From Gnetum montanum (lineage: Eukaryota; Streptophyta; Gnetopsida; Gnetales; Gnetaceae), in NCBI GenBank assembly GCA_015680685.1, contig MNCI01030009.1:381187-440093 (forward strand): a stretch of 58,907 nucleotides of DNA, given 5' to 3'. The position numbers were made by a program, and so were the translations under genes. The notes under the pieces were generated by a model that ran no database searches, was not told the origin of the DNA, and saw only the letters and a program-made list of their open reading frames with translations. Shown here piece after piece: positions 13,901-24,972 of this stretch (positions within the stretch are counted from its first letter, which is position 1; each line of letters opens with the position of its first letter).

Positions 13901-14384
13901 AATGATTAGTATTATGACTATTCTTCTATTTACAAATATGATAATACATTGACACTCTCTGTCTCTTTTGATCTTTTTTTTTATTTCACCACCATTTCTT
14001 AGGAATTTGGTTCCACTGTTGTGATGTACATACTCATCTCTATTTTTTCTTTGAGGATCTTTATGCAAAATTCCATCATGATATAGGTCTTCTCTTCATT
14101 TTTCATGATTTTTTAAAGTCATCATATAATAGTGGTAGTAACATAAGTAGACAAAAATTTAGGTTATCATTTGAGTCTTATGCATTTTAAGCTTGTAATC
14201 TAGCTTATGGTGCTGATACTTTCTATACAAGCGTGGCCATAAGTTCACCTTATTTTAAACAAAGTGACTTAACTTCAAATTTTTTCTCTAGAATTTTTCA
14301 CATTTTGTATGTAGAGTCCTATTTTTTCACTACTTGCACAAATTCAATAGAGACACTCAATGCAATCAACATATGCACCATTTT
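10972..14384 (-). pseudogene. Copia gag-pol pseudogene (gag part, integrase, RT, RNase H)
   Basis: Remains of the polyprotein that packages, copies and inserts the element. From the 5' side on the minus strand: a zinc-knuckle-like stretch in gag near 13.9 kb; an integrase segment at about 13140-13215 recognisable as the family's PQQNGVVERKNR block, here with the catalytic Glu replaced by Lys; the reverse transcriptase active site at 11899-11913, YVNDI instead of YVDDI, so one catalytic Asp has become Asn. A 100-codon open stretch at 10972-11274 covers the end of RNase H (NQSTIKF, FHERTKHIKI, then the KDQLANNFTKPL tail). Stops and frameshifts are scattered through the rest. Family assignment is secure; no activity is possible. 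Confidence 0.9.
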
Positions 14385-14389
14385 ATTTT
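14385..14389. repeat. Target-site duplication ATTTT (left) of nested solo LTR
   Basis: ATTTT abuts TGTGACATC at 14390 and is repeated at 14923-14927 after GATGTGACA. The target is T-rich, so part of the match could be chance, but both LTR ends are exact. Confidence 0.75.
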
Positions 14390-14922
14390 TGTGACATCTT
14401 GTCCCTAGATGTCATGGAAAATGTCAAATATATGATATATTAGAGATTATTCATATGAAGAAGATATACCAAATGCAAAATATATGTGATATTCGACATT
14501 ATGTATAAAGGAAATAATAGGAAAAATATAGAACGAGACAAAAAAGAATGCTTCATTAATATGGCATAGTGTATCCGAATCATGCTCTGAGAGTGTTCCT
14601 TGGGATTTTCTTCCTTTGGCATCTATAACCCAACCAGAAGGGATGGCCAGTCCACTTCCTGTCCTGCTTCATTTGGCTTTCCATGACTTGCCTATACTGG
14701 CTCTGCCACTCCATGTTGGCACAACCTCTAACCCTAGGTATAAATGCCTTAGGTCAAACCCCTAAAGGTTACCTTAAGAGACACATTCGTTATTACAATG
14801 CATCCTTGCGGCTCTTGATCACAACTACCCTTTTGGGTCTTGTTAAGATAACTATAACACTTGTTATGAAAAAACACCATATTCATTAGACAGTGGCATC
14901 ATTTGGAAATGGGGATGTGACA
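14390..14922 (+). mobile_element. Solo LTR of a Ty3/gypsy-type element nested in copia
   Basis: 533 bp bounded by inverted ends TGTGACATC and GATGTGACA with an ATTTT duplication on both sides. The first 16 bases (TGTGACATCTTGTCCC) match the start of the gypsy LTR at 16019 at all but one base, and the last bases resemble the end of the LTR at 24850, but the interior differs, so it is a related family. A TATA-like tataaatgcc lies near 14740, supporting plus orientation. No internal region is present, as expected after LTR-LTR recombination. It interrupts the gag side of the copia element and is therefore younger than it. Confidence 0.85.
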
Positions 14923-15116
14923 ATTTTTGTCATATACTATGATGATTTTAACAAAGGTTCCTTTCAAATCATTTCATCATAGTAGAAATCTCATTTGGAG
15001 TTTCCAAATGTGATAGTTGGAAGCTTTCAACACATATCTCTTAGGAAATGGTACACACATTCTAACTCTCATTATGGTTATTATTGGATATTGAATATAT
15101 AGTTACTCATCTAACT

Positions 15117-15128
15117 ACTCTAATATCA
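15117..15128 (-). other. Copia primer-binding site (initiator tRNA-Met type)
   Basis: Directly inside the 5' LTR the minus strand reads TGATATTAGAGT, three changes from the usual TGGTATCAGAGC that pairs with initiator Met tRNA. It marks the exact inner edge of the LTR and the element's direction. Confidence 0.8.
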
Positions 15129-15479
15129 TGCAAAATTTGAAGGATCAATGATGAATAATATAATAACCAAACACTTGAGAGAAATGAGGATGAAAGACAA
15201 ACATCTAAACAACACAACTTTAATATTTAAGATATATGAAGCATTGAATTAATAGAATGACTAGTCATAATCTTGGGTAACTTTTATAACATAGTATTAA
15301 TAAATGGATTAAAATTGTTAATAAATAAAATAAAATAGCATGAAACTATAATAGTGAGCACATCATGATAATGGAAACACGTTGTCAAAACATAACATAT
15401 AGTGTATCATTGTGATAACAAATATAATATAAATACAAAGCATAATGATGATTTTGTAAAATCAGTAATATCTTTAATA
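15129..15479 (-). repeat. Copia 5' LTR
   Basis: 351 bp, pairs with 10609-10942. The inner end (TGCAAAATTTGAAGG) abuts the primer-binding site; the outer end abuts ATGGA at 15480-15484. The two LTRs differ at many positions and by small indels, so insertion is old. Confidence 0.88.
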
Positions 15480-16018
15480 ATGGAGCCTTATGTAGTAGGT
15501 AAAGTGGAATAAACTATTGTCAAAGCTCATGAAAGACAAGGATATCAACATAACTATTTTTTTCTAGGTTACATCACTTCCTATGAAGTGTATAATGCTA
15601 CTAAATGTAAATCTCATACACCAAGTTGCCTCTTATGTGGTAGATGATCACTAATTTAGTCAAATAATATTTCATTGAAGCTTGAAACATCTAATAGCTT
15701 TGAAGATTATACTTCTTTTTTTAAAAGGTTCTTAAGTATAAGTACATTACGAAACTATCACACTATAAATTCACACACTATTTTTTCTAATGTTCATAAA
15801 AAAGGAATGTAATAGGGTACTTTGGTCTCATCTTGATTCTTTGAACAACAACATAACTAATTTTTGAAAATAAGAATCCTCTTAAAAGTTAACATTTTTT
15901 GTTTCTTATCATGGTATCCTTTAGAGACTAGCACTAGTATGAAAGATAATTTGAGAGTCTTAATATGTACAGTAGAGTAGTAGCACAACCATGATAGTGA
16001 AAATGATAATAATGTCAA
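15480..16018. other. Right target duplication and remainder of the interrupted 247-bp repeat
   Basis: 15480-15484 is the ATGGA duplication. The following 80 or so bases continue the tandem repeat split by the copia insertion. From about 15600 to 16018 I see only AT-rich sequence with no gene. Confidence 0.6.
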
Positions 16019-16509
16019 TGTAACATCTTGTCCCTTGTTAAGAATGGAAACAGTTGTAAACAATGTAATTAATCTTCTAATGAAAGGGGTACCTCATTAT
16101 GAGGAGTTATGACTATTCATGTATCCCTTAGGAAAGGGTTTGACCTATGCTATTTAAGGTTAGGGTTAGAGGTCATGCGAGCATGGAGTTGCAGAGCCTA
16201 GAGAGGTGAGTAATAGGAGCAGAGTGAAGCAAGACAAAAAGGGACTAATCACCCCTTTGGTAGGATAGCCTAACCATGGTGGTAGTGCTAGATTACCTTT
16301 AAAGCTTAAGTGGCATAGGAAGATAACCCAAAAAGGTGTTACAGTACTCTCTTCCATTAATACATTTTTTTCATTTTCCTTTCCTTGCTTAATTCTTTAG
16401 TATCAATTATTTATTTGCTAATTAATTCATTATTAAAGTGTTTATAATATTTTTGATATGTTATCGATGTTGAATATAATAAATTAGGCATTTGTATTTT
16501 TATAACACA
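16019..16509 (+). repeat. Gypsy LTR A
   Basis: About 491 bp, aligned end to end with 24368-24850. It starts TGTAACATCTTGTCCC; the expected GGGATGTCACA end has been lost in a small deletion just before the primer site (tggtattgaagc). A TATA-like 'ctatttaagg' is near 16150. The five bases to the left are GTCAA; no matching duplication can be tested because the right end of the array is truncated. Confidence 0.9.
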
Positions 16510-16511
16510 TT

Positions 16512-16523
16512 TGGTATTGAAGC
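16512..16523 (+). other. Primer-binding site A
   Basis: tggtattgaagc, degraded from TGGTATCAGAGC (initiator Met tRNA). Copy B has tggtatcaaagc at 24853. Confidence 0.75.
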
Positions 16524-16714
16524 AAACCATGATTCAGGAACCAAAATGAAAGAAAAGCCTTATTTTATTATTATCATAGAACACAAGTACATTTAAGAAA
16601 AATAACAACATGAAGGAAAATATTATTCTATTTAATTATCAAAAGGAATGAAGAGGAATTATATCATTAAAAAAAGGGGTAGAATTGGAAAATAAAGAAA
16701 AGGGACAACTGTAA

Positions 16715-18930
16715 TTATTTGTTACAACCAAATGATTCAATAAGATCTATAACTATCTTCAATTGGGATTCTCTCTTTTTAGTAGTAGCATCTGCTTTGC
16801 TAAGCACTGCGTTACATCCAACCAATCCATCACATAGTTGTTTGATATATTCTATCGTATGTCTTGCTGTAGCTATTGATTCCTCTTTTCTTGGAAGTTG
16901 AGTTTTCAACATTTCCACTTGTATGAATCGATCATCCATGTCTCTTTGCCATTCCTTTTCCTTTTTCTATAGAAACAAAATTTAAATTCTGAGTTATGAA
17001 CAAATCAACAAACAAAAAGAGATAAAAATATAATAAATAAATAAATATATATATATATTACCTGAAATCGATCATTATCAATTTAAAGGAAACATGTATG
17101 AGTATCAAGATGTTGAGTATAACATGTTGCACTTTCCAGCTCTCCTAAGAATTACTCTAGATTTTTTACAACATCTGGATCATCCTTAGGAATCGGATGC
17201 TAAGATGATGGAAGTCTAGCTTGTACTAAATCATAATCTACCTTGAAATTACATGATTGCGACTTTTGAAGATGATAGACATCCTTACGAATAGAATAGG
17301 GTTTATTTTTAGAGATTCATTAATTAATACGTTGAAGAAGCACAAGTTCTTTTTAGTAGCCACCACTATCTTTCCCATAAAATGAGAAGAACCAAAGATA
17401 GAGAAAGAAGAAACCACTGGAATAGATTCAGAAATTGTTGTTGGTGCTGCTTGTATAAAGGAACCTCTTCTAGGTGTCGAAGGAAAAGAAGGTATCAATG
17501 GTGATCTAGGTGGTGGTGGAATCGGAGTCTATGCAAAAGTAGCATCTGCATAACCTCTATCAATCTCTCAGATAAAATACTATTGCTCCATAGGCTTTTG
17601 CAACATAAAAAAATTAAAATTATTATTAACATTATACAAGGAAAAGAAGAAAGTATTCAAACTTTTAAATAATTAAAACCTACCTCTAGTTGCTTCTCCT
17701 AATCATGTCTTGAACCTTGTTGAGGAGTTGGTTGGAATTGTTGTTGAGCTTGTTATTGTAATGATTGTCTTATAACTACTAGACTACCAGAACTTTGCCT
17801 AGTACGTTGCCTCTATAAAAAAAATTTATTATAGGGAAAAAATATAAAAGAAAATATAAAAATATAGATAAGACATTTAACTTAGTAAATTATATTTAAA
17901 TATATACTTTGGAAGTAGAAACTGTAACCTATTCTTGCAATTGAACCATACTAAAGGTTGAAGTACCTTGAATTTCTTCGACCTGTGCAGAGTTAGCACT
18001 TTACATTGGTTCATTTTGTAACCTAGATTGCACTATCAAATACATAAAATAAAAACATAATTAACAAATAAGAAAATAATAAAAAAAACATGAAAGTACT
18101 TTATTAATTTCTTCCTCACTCCAAGCTTAGTATAAAGCTAGTTGACCTTTCTCGGTACCCATAATCTTACTCATTATAACCCTTTCATCTTTAAGAAATT
18201 TAAGGCACAATCAAGGATCGTAACAAGTAAAACATTTTTTGGGATGATCATAACTTAAGATCATACATATGATCAAAGGTATATAACATAGAGTAGAAGA
18301 TTTTAAAGAATGTTGGTGGGCAACAAAAATTTTGGTCATAACAATATAGAAAGCAGATAAACATGACATTGACCAATTATAAACCCTATCGGTTATGGCA
18401 CCATGAAGTATAAAAATAGAATAAGAACTAACATTGGATTGTTGTCTATACCATAGAACCTTGCTACTAGTGAATAAACATAAGTCAAAATAAGCATCAT
18501 TAATGAAATCTTTACAAATGAATTGGTTTTTGCAAATGATGAAATTAGTAACATAATTGGATAATTTCATCTTAAGGAAAGATTTAAATTGTGCAAAATG
18601 AGTTGTAGGGATCAATGAATCCTCTCTTGGCTGAAAACCTAACTCTACTTTGATATTGAGAGGATCATTACCACTCCAAAAACTAATTGAAAAAAAAAAT
18701 GCTTTTCTTATTATCAAACTGTTCAAACCACTCTACAATAACACCCTTATAAAAGAAAAGTTTCAAAATTGGGAAGACCAATAAATTGGCCAATCCAGAA
18801 GTAGTGAGAAACTGAGAACCATATTTTCCAAGCAAGCTACAAACTCGATTGGAAGTAGAAAAATATTATTAGGCAATAAAGAGTGGCTACCTGAAAGGGC
18901 CTAAGGTGAAGTTTGACGTTTGTAAGCCAT
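16715..18930 (-). pseudogene. Antisense exon-intron unit in gypsy leader, copy A
   Basis: Unrecognised gene-like unit on the strand opposite to gag-pol. Proposed exons on the minus strand: 18930-18100 (ATG at 18930, begins MAYKRQTSP), 18032-17908, 17812-17684, 17597-17064, 16966-16715 (ends FGCNK then TAA). Introns of 67, 95, 86 and 97 bp have GT starts; three end in AG and intron 3 has lost its AG relative to copy B. Exons 3, 4 and 5 join in phase 0; the exon 1/2 join is one base out, so that junction is uncertain. Exon 1 has long hydrophobic and aromatic stretches, exon 3 is Gln-rich, exon 4 has a Pro run, exon 5 is charged and probably a coiled coil. Exon 5 has no stop over 84 codons. Stops in exons 1-4 and a frameshift in exon 4 make a full product unlikely. 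No family recognised. Confidence 0.6.
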
Positions 18931-19011
18931 GAATTCTTTATAATAGTAAATTTTCAAACTTCTTTGTAGACAATCTTTTGCTGGTTGTGATGAGTAAATC
19001 AACTTACTTCT

Positions 19012-19021
19012 TATATTTATA
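19012..19021 (-). promoter_or_regulatory. TATA-like motif upstream of antisense unit A
   Basis: The minus strand reads TATAAATATA about 80 bases before the antisense ATG. The motif and spacing recur in copy B (27071-27080). In AT-rich DNA this is weak evidence; the conserved spacing is the main support. Confidence 0.3.
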
Positions 19022-20355
19022 TGTAATCATAGAAATCATAGTAAAAGAAAAGAGAAAATATAACTTAAGATAGTTAACGTATACTTTTCTTTACAAGAAA
19101 AAGCTAACATTTACTTTTTGTTTAAAAAGCTAACATTAACTTTTTTCGATTTTATGATTTTTAAGTTCACTAAAGTAAATTTATCTATATTTTAATGTGA
19201 AGTACTTTCTGAGATGATTTCAATGGTACCAATTTTATCAAAATCTGACTTACGGTTTGGAAGATATGATCATTCTCGATTTCTATGCAATTAAAAAATA
19301 ATAATATATATAAATATATATATTTTTAAAAAATCAACTTGGAGGTCTTGGGTTTGAACTTGAGCCCCAATATTAAGTTATATATATATATATATAAAAT
19401 AAAAACATTTAATAATAATTTAAAAATATTTGGACTGCGGCCAATCGTAGCAAAGCTATTGCCAAGCCACGGTTAGTTGTGACAAAGGTTTGGCCCAACC
19501 ATAGCTAGTGATGGGAGGAGGCCATAAAAGAAATTTGGCCCTAATGGCAAGAGCAAATAAAAATTTGTTTCTACTACTATTTTCGCTACCACCATTGCAC
19601 TCTTGCCTGCACTACCCATCATCACCTCCCACGTGGCCCATCACTACCTTCTACGCTGTCTATCATCACCTCTGATGCCACCCATCACTGTCTCTCATGC
19701 CACCTATCACTACCTCTCTCATGTTACCCATCACTGCCTTCTAGGCATTGCGTGGACCTTACATTGGTCATTCATCAATTAACAGAAAAATTAAATTTTT
19801 TTGACAATTGACAAAAATTTTGAAATTTCTAGCAATTAACGAAAATTTTTTAAATTGTTTTTTGCACCGTTAGTGTTAATTTAAGAATAAATATGCACTC
19901 AATTGTTTATAAAATAGAAATTGGTGTTACAGTAGTAACGCAAATAAAAATTTTATCATTAAGTGTGCATGTCTTGGAGTAGAACTTGGATGGGTGACTT
20001 CTTGGGAAGTTTCGAAAAATGTAAAAGGTAAGAAAACTTAAAATGGTTATAACTTTTGAATTCAAAGTTTGTTTTCAACCAAACAAAAACTGATTCCAAT
20101 AGATTTGAACCTTCCAAACTCAATGGAATGGTCAAATTTAGCTTTTGGATGATAGAAAATTAACTTTTAATTCCTTGATTTAGGTCCCAAAATAATTAGG
20201 ATTCAGTGAGAAAGCCATAACAGTTTCAAGTTCTTCCACAACTGACTAAATAATTTTGAATCCCATAAAAGGGACATAGAGGCTAAGGATTCTCAAACAT
20301 ACCTAATTTCTTTGACTTATCGATGTCTAGAACCCAAAGAATAAATTGGAGAGAA
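19022..20355. other. Gypsy leader A between antisense unit and gag
   Basis: Non-coding leader. It holds a tRNA-like B-box stretch at 19341-19368 (ggtcttgggtttgaactt), a TA microsatellite at about 19380, a GC-richer block at 19433-19530 with repeated 'ggcc/gcca' words, and a C-rich minisatellite at 19604-19745. Copy B lacks about 140 bp of this region at a single N (27371). Confidence 0.6.
19604..19745. repeat. C-rich minisatellite, copy A
   Basis: About six imperfect units of roughly 21-24 bp with the core 'cccatcactgcctcycatgcca'-like pattern (for example 'gccacccatcactgtctc' and 'gccacctatcactacctc'). The same array occurs at the equivalent place in copy B, so it was part of the ancestral leader. 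Confidence 0.75.
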
Positions 20356-23300
20356 ATGGAAGCTCGAGTCAATGATTGAAAAAATGCTCTTGAAGAACAA
20401 ATTAATGAGATCAAGGATGTTCAAGAAGAACTTTGACACTCAAACCAAGGGTTCGGGATAGAAATGCAAAATATGTCTGAAGAAATTAGGAAATTGTCCC
20501 AAAATTCAGAGGAAAAATGGTCCGAAGTACAAGGAAGGATGGAATCCTTTACTGACTCCATCAAGCAATTAACCAACCATCTTATTCAACCTTCCAATCC
20601 TATCCATGATCTACCTAGAGCACAACATCAAGATCAACCTTCCATTAGGTATCCAAACACAACCTTCACTTGATGGACAAGATACAAAAATCCACCTTGT
20701 AGATCATAGAACTAAAATTGAGAGTGAAGGATATGGGAACTGGCTTAATCCATCTAGAGAATGATTGACATAAGTGCATGCTAAAAAGTAAAATTAGATC
20801 ATTATGATGGAGCCCCTGGATCTAGTGCTAAGGCAAAAGATTGGCTTAATACAATGAAAAACTACTTTGATATGTTGAATTTGTCAAGCCATGAACGTTT
20901 AGAAGTTATCTCCTTATATTTAAGAGGACTTGCAGCAACATGGTGGAATAGGTTGAGATCTTAAGGTTTGATTATAAATTGGCTTAATTTTCGTTGAGAT
21001 TTTGAACAGAAATTTGTTCCCAATTCTTTTTTCAAAGAATGTAAAATGGGATTTGATTCTTTAAGGTTGGGAAAATGATCTATAGATGATTACTACAAAG
21101 AATTTTATGATCCTTCTTAGTATGTAAGACATCGACATGAGGGAGAATTAGCTTCAAAATTCATTGGAGGATTGCATGCTCAATTACATCCACAAACACC
21201 AGCCCATAATCCCCAAACTATCAATGAAGCATATAGAATTGCTATATACGATTGACCCTTCGACAAGCAATTTTTTGACAAAGCCCTTTCCCACAAGTAA
21301 TGGTAGAAGAGACACCAACAAAAAAAGCTCAACTAAGATATGGATGTTTCTTTTGTGGTGAGAATCATCTTAAATGAGATTGCCCAAAATTACAAGAAAA
21401 AATACAAAGGACCAACCAAATTAGAAATCAGAAACCAAACCCAAACATGAGCAAAGGAAAAATTCCAGCCGCTACAACAACCATCGAGAATATATCTACA
21501 TCAACTAAAGCAGGTTTACGAAAATTTCAATTTGCTTTATTGATTTTATAAGGTTCAATTGAAGATAAAAAAATTAAATTTTTGATTGATAGTCATGCCA
21601 GTGATAACTTTATTTTTCCAAAGTTAATTAATTTATTGAAATTAAGTGTCCCTTCCAAGAAAATTATTAAGATAAAATTGATAGATGGAACTATTGTGAG
21701 CAAACATATCAGGTATGGAAAAATAAACTTTACTTTGCAAAATATGTCCTTCATTGATGGATTTTTTGAATTTGAACTAGGTAATATTGATGCAATTTTA
21801 TGAATGTCTTTCTTGCAAAAATTTGATGTTATTGCCCACTTTGGTACACATATTTTAAAAGTCCCAACCACTGATGGGGTCAAGGTTCTAAGGGGGGTAG
21901 GAACAACAAAGAAAATTCATATGAAAACTATTAAGTAAGATAAAAAATTAGTCAAAAAAGGTGTTACAATATTGGTTGTTAAAGTTATCCAACCTCATAT
22001 ACTTTCGAGTGTTAAGATCTTGAATGAACTTAAAGAATATAAAGATTCAGTATTTGGTGAAAGTAGAGAATTATCTCCAAAAAGAATTGTTGAACATACC
22101 ATTGATATTTTTCCTAGTACACAACCTGTCTCAAAAGCTCCTTATAGATTTTCTACTTCGAAATTAAGAGAATTAAAAGTACAATTAGACCAATTATTGG
22201 AAGAAGGAAAAATTAGACCTAGCGTATCACCTTGGGGTGCAACAATTCTATTCGTCAAAAAGAAAGATGGTACTCTAAGATTATGCATTGATTATAGAGC
22301 ATTGAACAAAGTGACAATTAAAAATATTGATCCTTTACTTAGAATTGATGATTTATTTGATCAAATTACGAGTGCATGTTATTTCTTAAAGATTGATTTA
22401 AAATCAAGATATCACTAAATAAGGATTAAGGAGAAAGATATTGAGAAAACTACTTTTAGAACCAGATATGGATGATACGAATTTGTTGTGATGCTGTTTT
22501 AATTAACTAATACACCTGAAACATTTATGATATTAATGAATAATATTTTTCATGAATATCTTGATTAATTTGTTATAGTATTTATGGATGATATACTTGT
22601 TTATTCTAAATCAAGAGAAGCGCCTATTGAACATTTGAAGACTACAATGGAAATTCTTAAAGAACATCAATTAAAAGCTAAATTGAGTAAATGTGAACTC
22701 TTTAAGGAAGAAGTCTCATACTTAGGACATATAGTTTCCAAAAAAGGATTGCAAGTGGATCTAGCAAAAATTAGTGCAATTCAGGATTGCCCTAAATTAA
22801 AAGATGTTACAGTTGTTCGAAATTTTAACCAATATTTCCAATGAGCCTCAATACCAACTCACTTCTGATGGTTTATTGATGAGAGGACAAAGAGTATGCA
22901 TACCAAAAGGAAATTGGAGACTAAAATTATTGTGTGAAGCACATGAAGTACCATATGCAGGATACCTAGGTTATATTAAGATCTATATGATAATTTAGAA
23001 ATCTTATTTTTGGCTTGGAATGAAGAATGATGTGTTCACATACATTAAAAATTACCCAACATGTCAAAGAATAAAAGCTAAACAAAGGAAACCTAGTGGA
23101 TTATTACAACCCTTGGAAGTTTCAACTTGGAAATGGAAAGATTTCACTATGGATTTCATTGTGGGATTGCTAGTAATCAAATAAAGAAATGACTTAATTT
23201 TTGTAGTAGTTGATCATCTATCAAAGATGGCACACTTTATAGCTTTGAAATCTACAAACATAGTAGAAGAAATAGCGCAAAAATTTGTACGAGAAGTATT

Positions 23301-24185
23301 TAGATTACATTGTTGTCCAAAATCTATCACTTTGGATAGAGATCCTAAATTCATATCTGAATTCTAGAAAAATTTCTTCAGAGAACTTGAAACACAATTG
23401 AAATTTAGCACAACTTATCATCCTGAAACTGATGGACAAACTGAACGCGTGAATAGAATATTAGAAAATATCCTACAAAGTTACGTTGGAAGTAGACCAA
23501 AAACATGGGAGAATTATTTGCTTTTGGCATAATTTTCCTACAATAACAATTATCAAGGTTCCGTACATCGAACACCATTTAAAGTAGTATATAGACATAA
23601 TTGTCATACACCATTAACCTGGGCAAATCCAACCTTAAGAGTGGAATGGAAGGAAGAAGAAATGAAAATAATGGAAAACATTTTCACAAGAGTTAAACAA
23701 AATTTTCAAGCTACCCAAGACAAATATAAAGGGATATGTAGATCAACATCGACTTAAGTAGGGGATCAAGTATTATTTAGAGTAAAACCTACCAGAAGTT
23801 CTCTTAAATTGGGAAAATATACTAAATTAGCACCTAGATTTTCTAGACCTTTTGAAATCTCTAAAAAAATTGGTGAAGGAGTATATTGACTGAATCTTCC
23901 TAAAACCTTAAAAATTCATCTAGTTTTCATGTGAGATTATTAAAAATATTTCATGAAAATGATGTACCATATGTATTGGATTGGAATACTTTGTCATTAT
24001 GATCCAACACTAGCTTTGAAGTAAAACCCATTGCTATTAAAGACCAACAAACCAAGAAATTACAAAATAAAACTATCAGTGAAGTACTTGTTCAATGGTC
24101 AAATTGTGATCAATAGACTTGGGAAAATAGAGAGTTTATTTTAAATATTTACCCTCAACTTTTTGATCATCTAGATATTGAATGA
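20356..24185 (+). pseudogene. Gypsy gag-pol pseudogene A (gag, PR, RT, IN, chromodomain)
   Basis: Single decayed polyprotein frame from ATG at 20356 to TGA at 24183. Gag is seen as a coiled N-part (20464-20673), then LDHYDGA...LNTMKNYFDMLNLSSHE and the CFFCGENHLK(stop)DCP zinc knuckle near 21350. Protease has FLIDSHASDN, with the usual DSGA triplet damaged. Reverse transcriptase begins near 22130 ([20 protein letters not shown]) and keeps its FMDD active site at 22581-22592. RNase H is deleted at about 22845. Integrase runs about 22920-23560: its zinc module has lost one His and one Cys, but the core keeps Asp, Asp and Glu (HPETDGQTERVNR). The C-terminal chromodomain (VLVQWSN...WENREFI) ends at 24185. 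Many stops; not functional. Confidence 0.92.
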
Positions 24186-24354
24186 TAGGTTGAATTTTTT
24201 ATGGATGTAATAAATTATGTTTATAAATTTTTATCTTTCATTTGTATAGATGATAATGAGGAAAATAAGGGAACTGAAGCAAAGGAGTATAACAATGAAG
24301 TAGTCGTTAAAGTGCTGGATATTGAGGAAGTGCTTGAGGACAAGCTAGATGCTT

Positions 24355-24364
24355 AAGGGGGGTA
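24355..24364 (+). other. Polypurine tract
   Basis: aaggggggta, four bases before the TG of the next LTR, where plus-strand DNA synthesis is primed in this element class. Its presence confirms that 24368 is the 3' LTR of copy A. Confidence 0.85.
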
Positions 24365-24367
24365 GAT

Positions 24368-24850
24368 TGTAATGTCCTGTCTCTTGTTAAGGGTGGAGAG
24401 AATTGTAAACAATGTAATTAACCTTCTAATGAAGGAGTACCTTGTTATGAGGAGTTATGACTATTCATATATCCCTTGGAAAAGGGTTTGACCTATGCTA
24501 TTTAAGGCTAGAGTTAGAGGTTGTGCTGGCATGGAGTTGTGGAGCCTAGAGAGGCAAATAATGGGATTTAGGTGAAGTGGGACAAAAAGGGATTGATCAT
24601 CCCTTTGGAAAGATAGCCTAACCATGGTGGCAGTGTTGGATTACCTCTAAGGCTTAAGTGGCATAGGAAGACAACCCAAAAGGGCATTACAATACTCTTT
24701 TCCATTAATACAATTTTCCATTTTTCTTATTATTTATTTGCTAATTAATTCATTATTAAAGTATTTATAATCTTTCCAATATGTTATCCATGATGAATAT
24801 AATAAATTAGGCATTCATATTTTTACAACATCTGGGAATGGGATGTCACA
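24368..24850 (+). repeat. Gypsy LTR B (3' LTR of copy A and 5' LTR of copy B)
   Basis: 483 bp from TGTAATGTCC to GGGATGTCACA, an inverted-end pair typical of the group. On its left is the polypurine tract of copy A; on its right the primer-binding site (tggtatcaaagc, 24853-24864) of copy B. One LTR serving two internal regions means the array is a head-to-tail tandem. Confidence 0.92.
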
Positions 24851-24852
24851 GT

Positions 24853-24864
24853 TGGTATCAAAGC
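24853..24864 (+). other. Primer-binding site B
   Basis: tggtatcaaagc, close to the initiator Met tRNA complement TGGTATCAGAGC, two bases after the LTR end. Confidence 0.85.
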
Positions 24865-24972
24865 AAACCACAATTCAAGAACTAAAATGAAAGAAAAACC
24901 TTATTCTATTATTATCATAAAACACAAGTACATTTAAGAAAAATAACAACATGGAGAAAAATATTATTTTAN

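Larger units (their letters stand above)
10609..15479 (-). mobile_element. Complete but decayed Ty1/copia retrotransposon
   Basis: A 4.87-kb element read on the minus strand: 5' LTR 15129-15479, initiator-Met primer site 15117-15128, gag with a zinc-knuckle remnant near 13.9 kb, integrase near 13.2 kb, reverse transcriptase near 11.9 kb, RNase H at 10972-11274, 3' LTR 10609-10942. This is the copia order (integrase before reverse transcriptase). It is flanked by a perfect ATGGA duplication. A 533-bp solo LTR and its duplication (538 bp in all) are nested in the gag side, so the element itself is about 4.33 kb. Frames are broken by many stops; it cannot encode its own enzymes. Confidence 0.93.
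16019..24367 (+). mobile_element. Chromodomain Ty3/gypsy element, copy A (5' LTR plus internal region)
   Basis: An LTR at 16019-16509 is followed by an initiator-Met primer site, a leader of about 3.8 kb that contains an antisense exon-intron unit, then gag, protease, reverse transcriptase, integrase and chromodomain on the plus strand, and a polypurine tract at 24355-24364 just before the next LTR. The order (reverse transcriptase before integrase) and chromodomain identify a gypsy chromovirus. RNase H and the end of reverse transcriptase have been deleted near 22845. The second LTR (24368) leads straight into a second, truncated copy. Confidence 0.93.

Noticed and set aside
21593-21883. 96-codon minus-strand frame opposite the gypsy protease
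   Set aside because: Shadow of the plus-strand protease region, which carries the real family signature.
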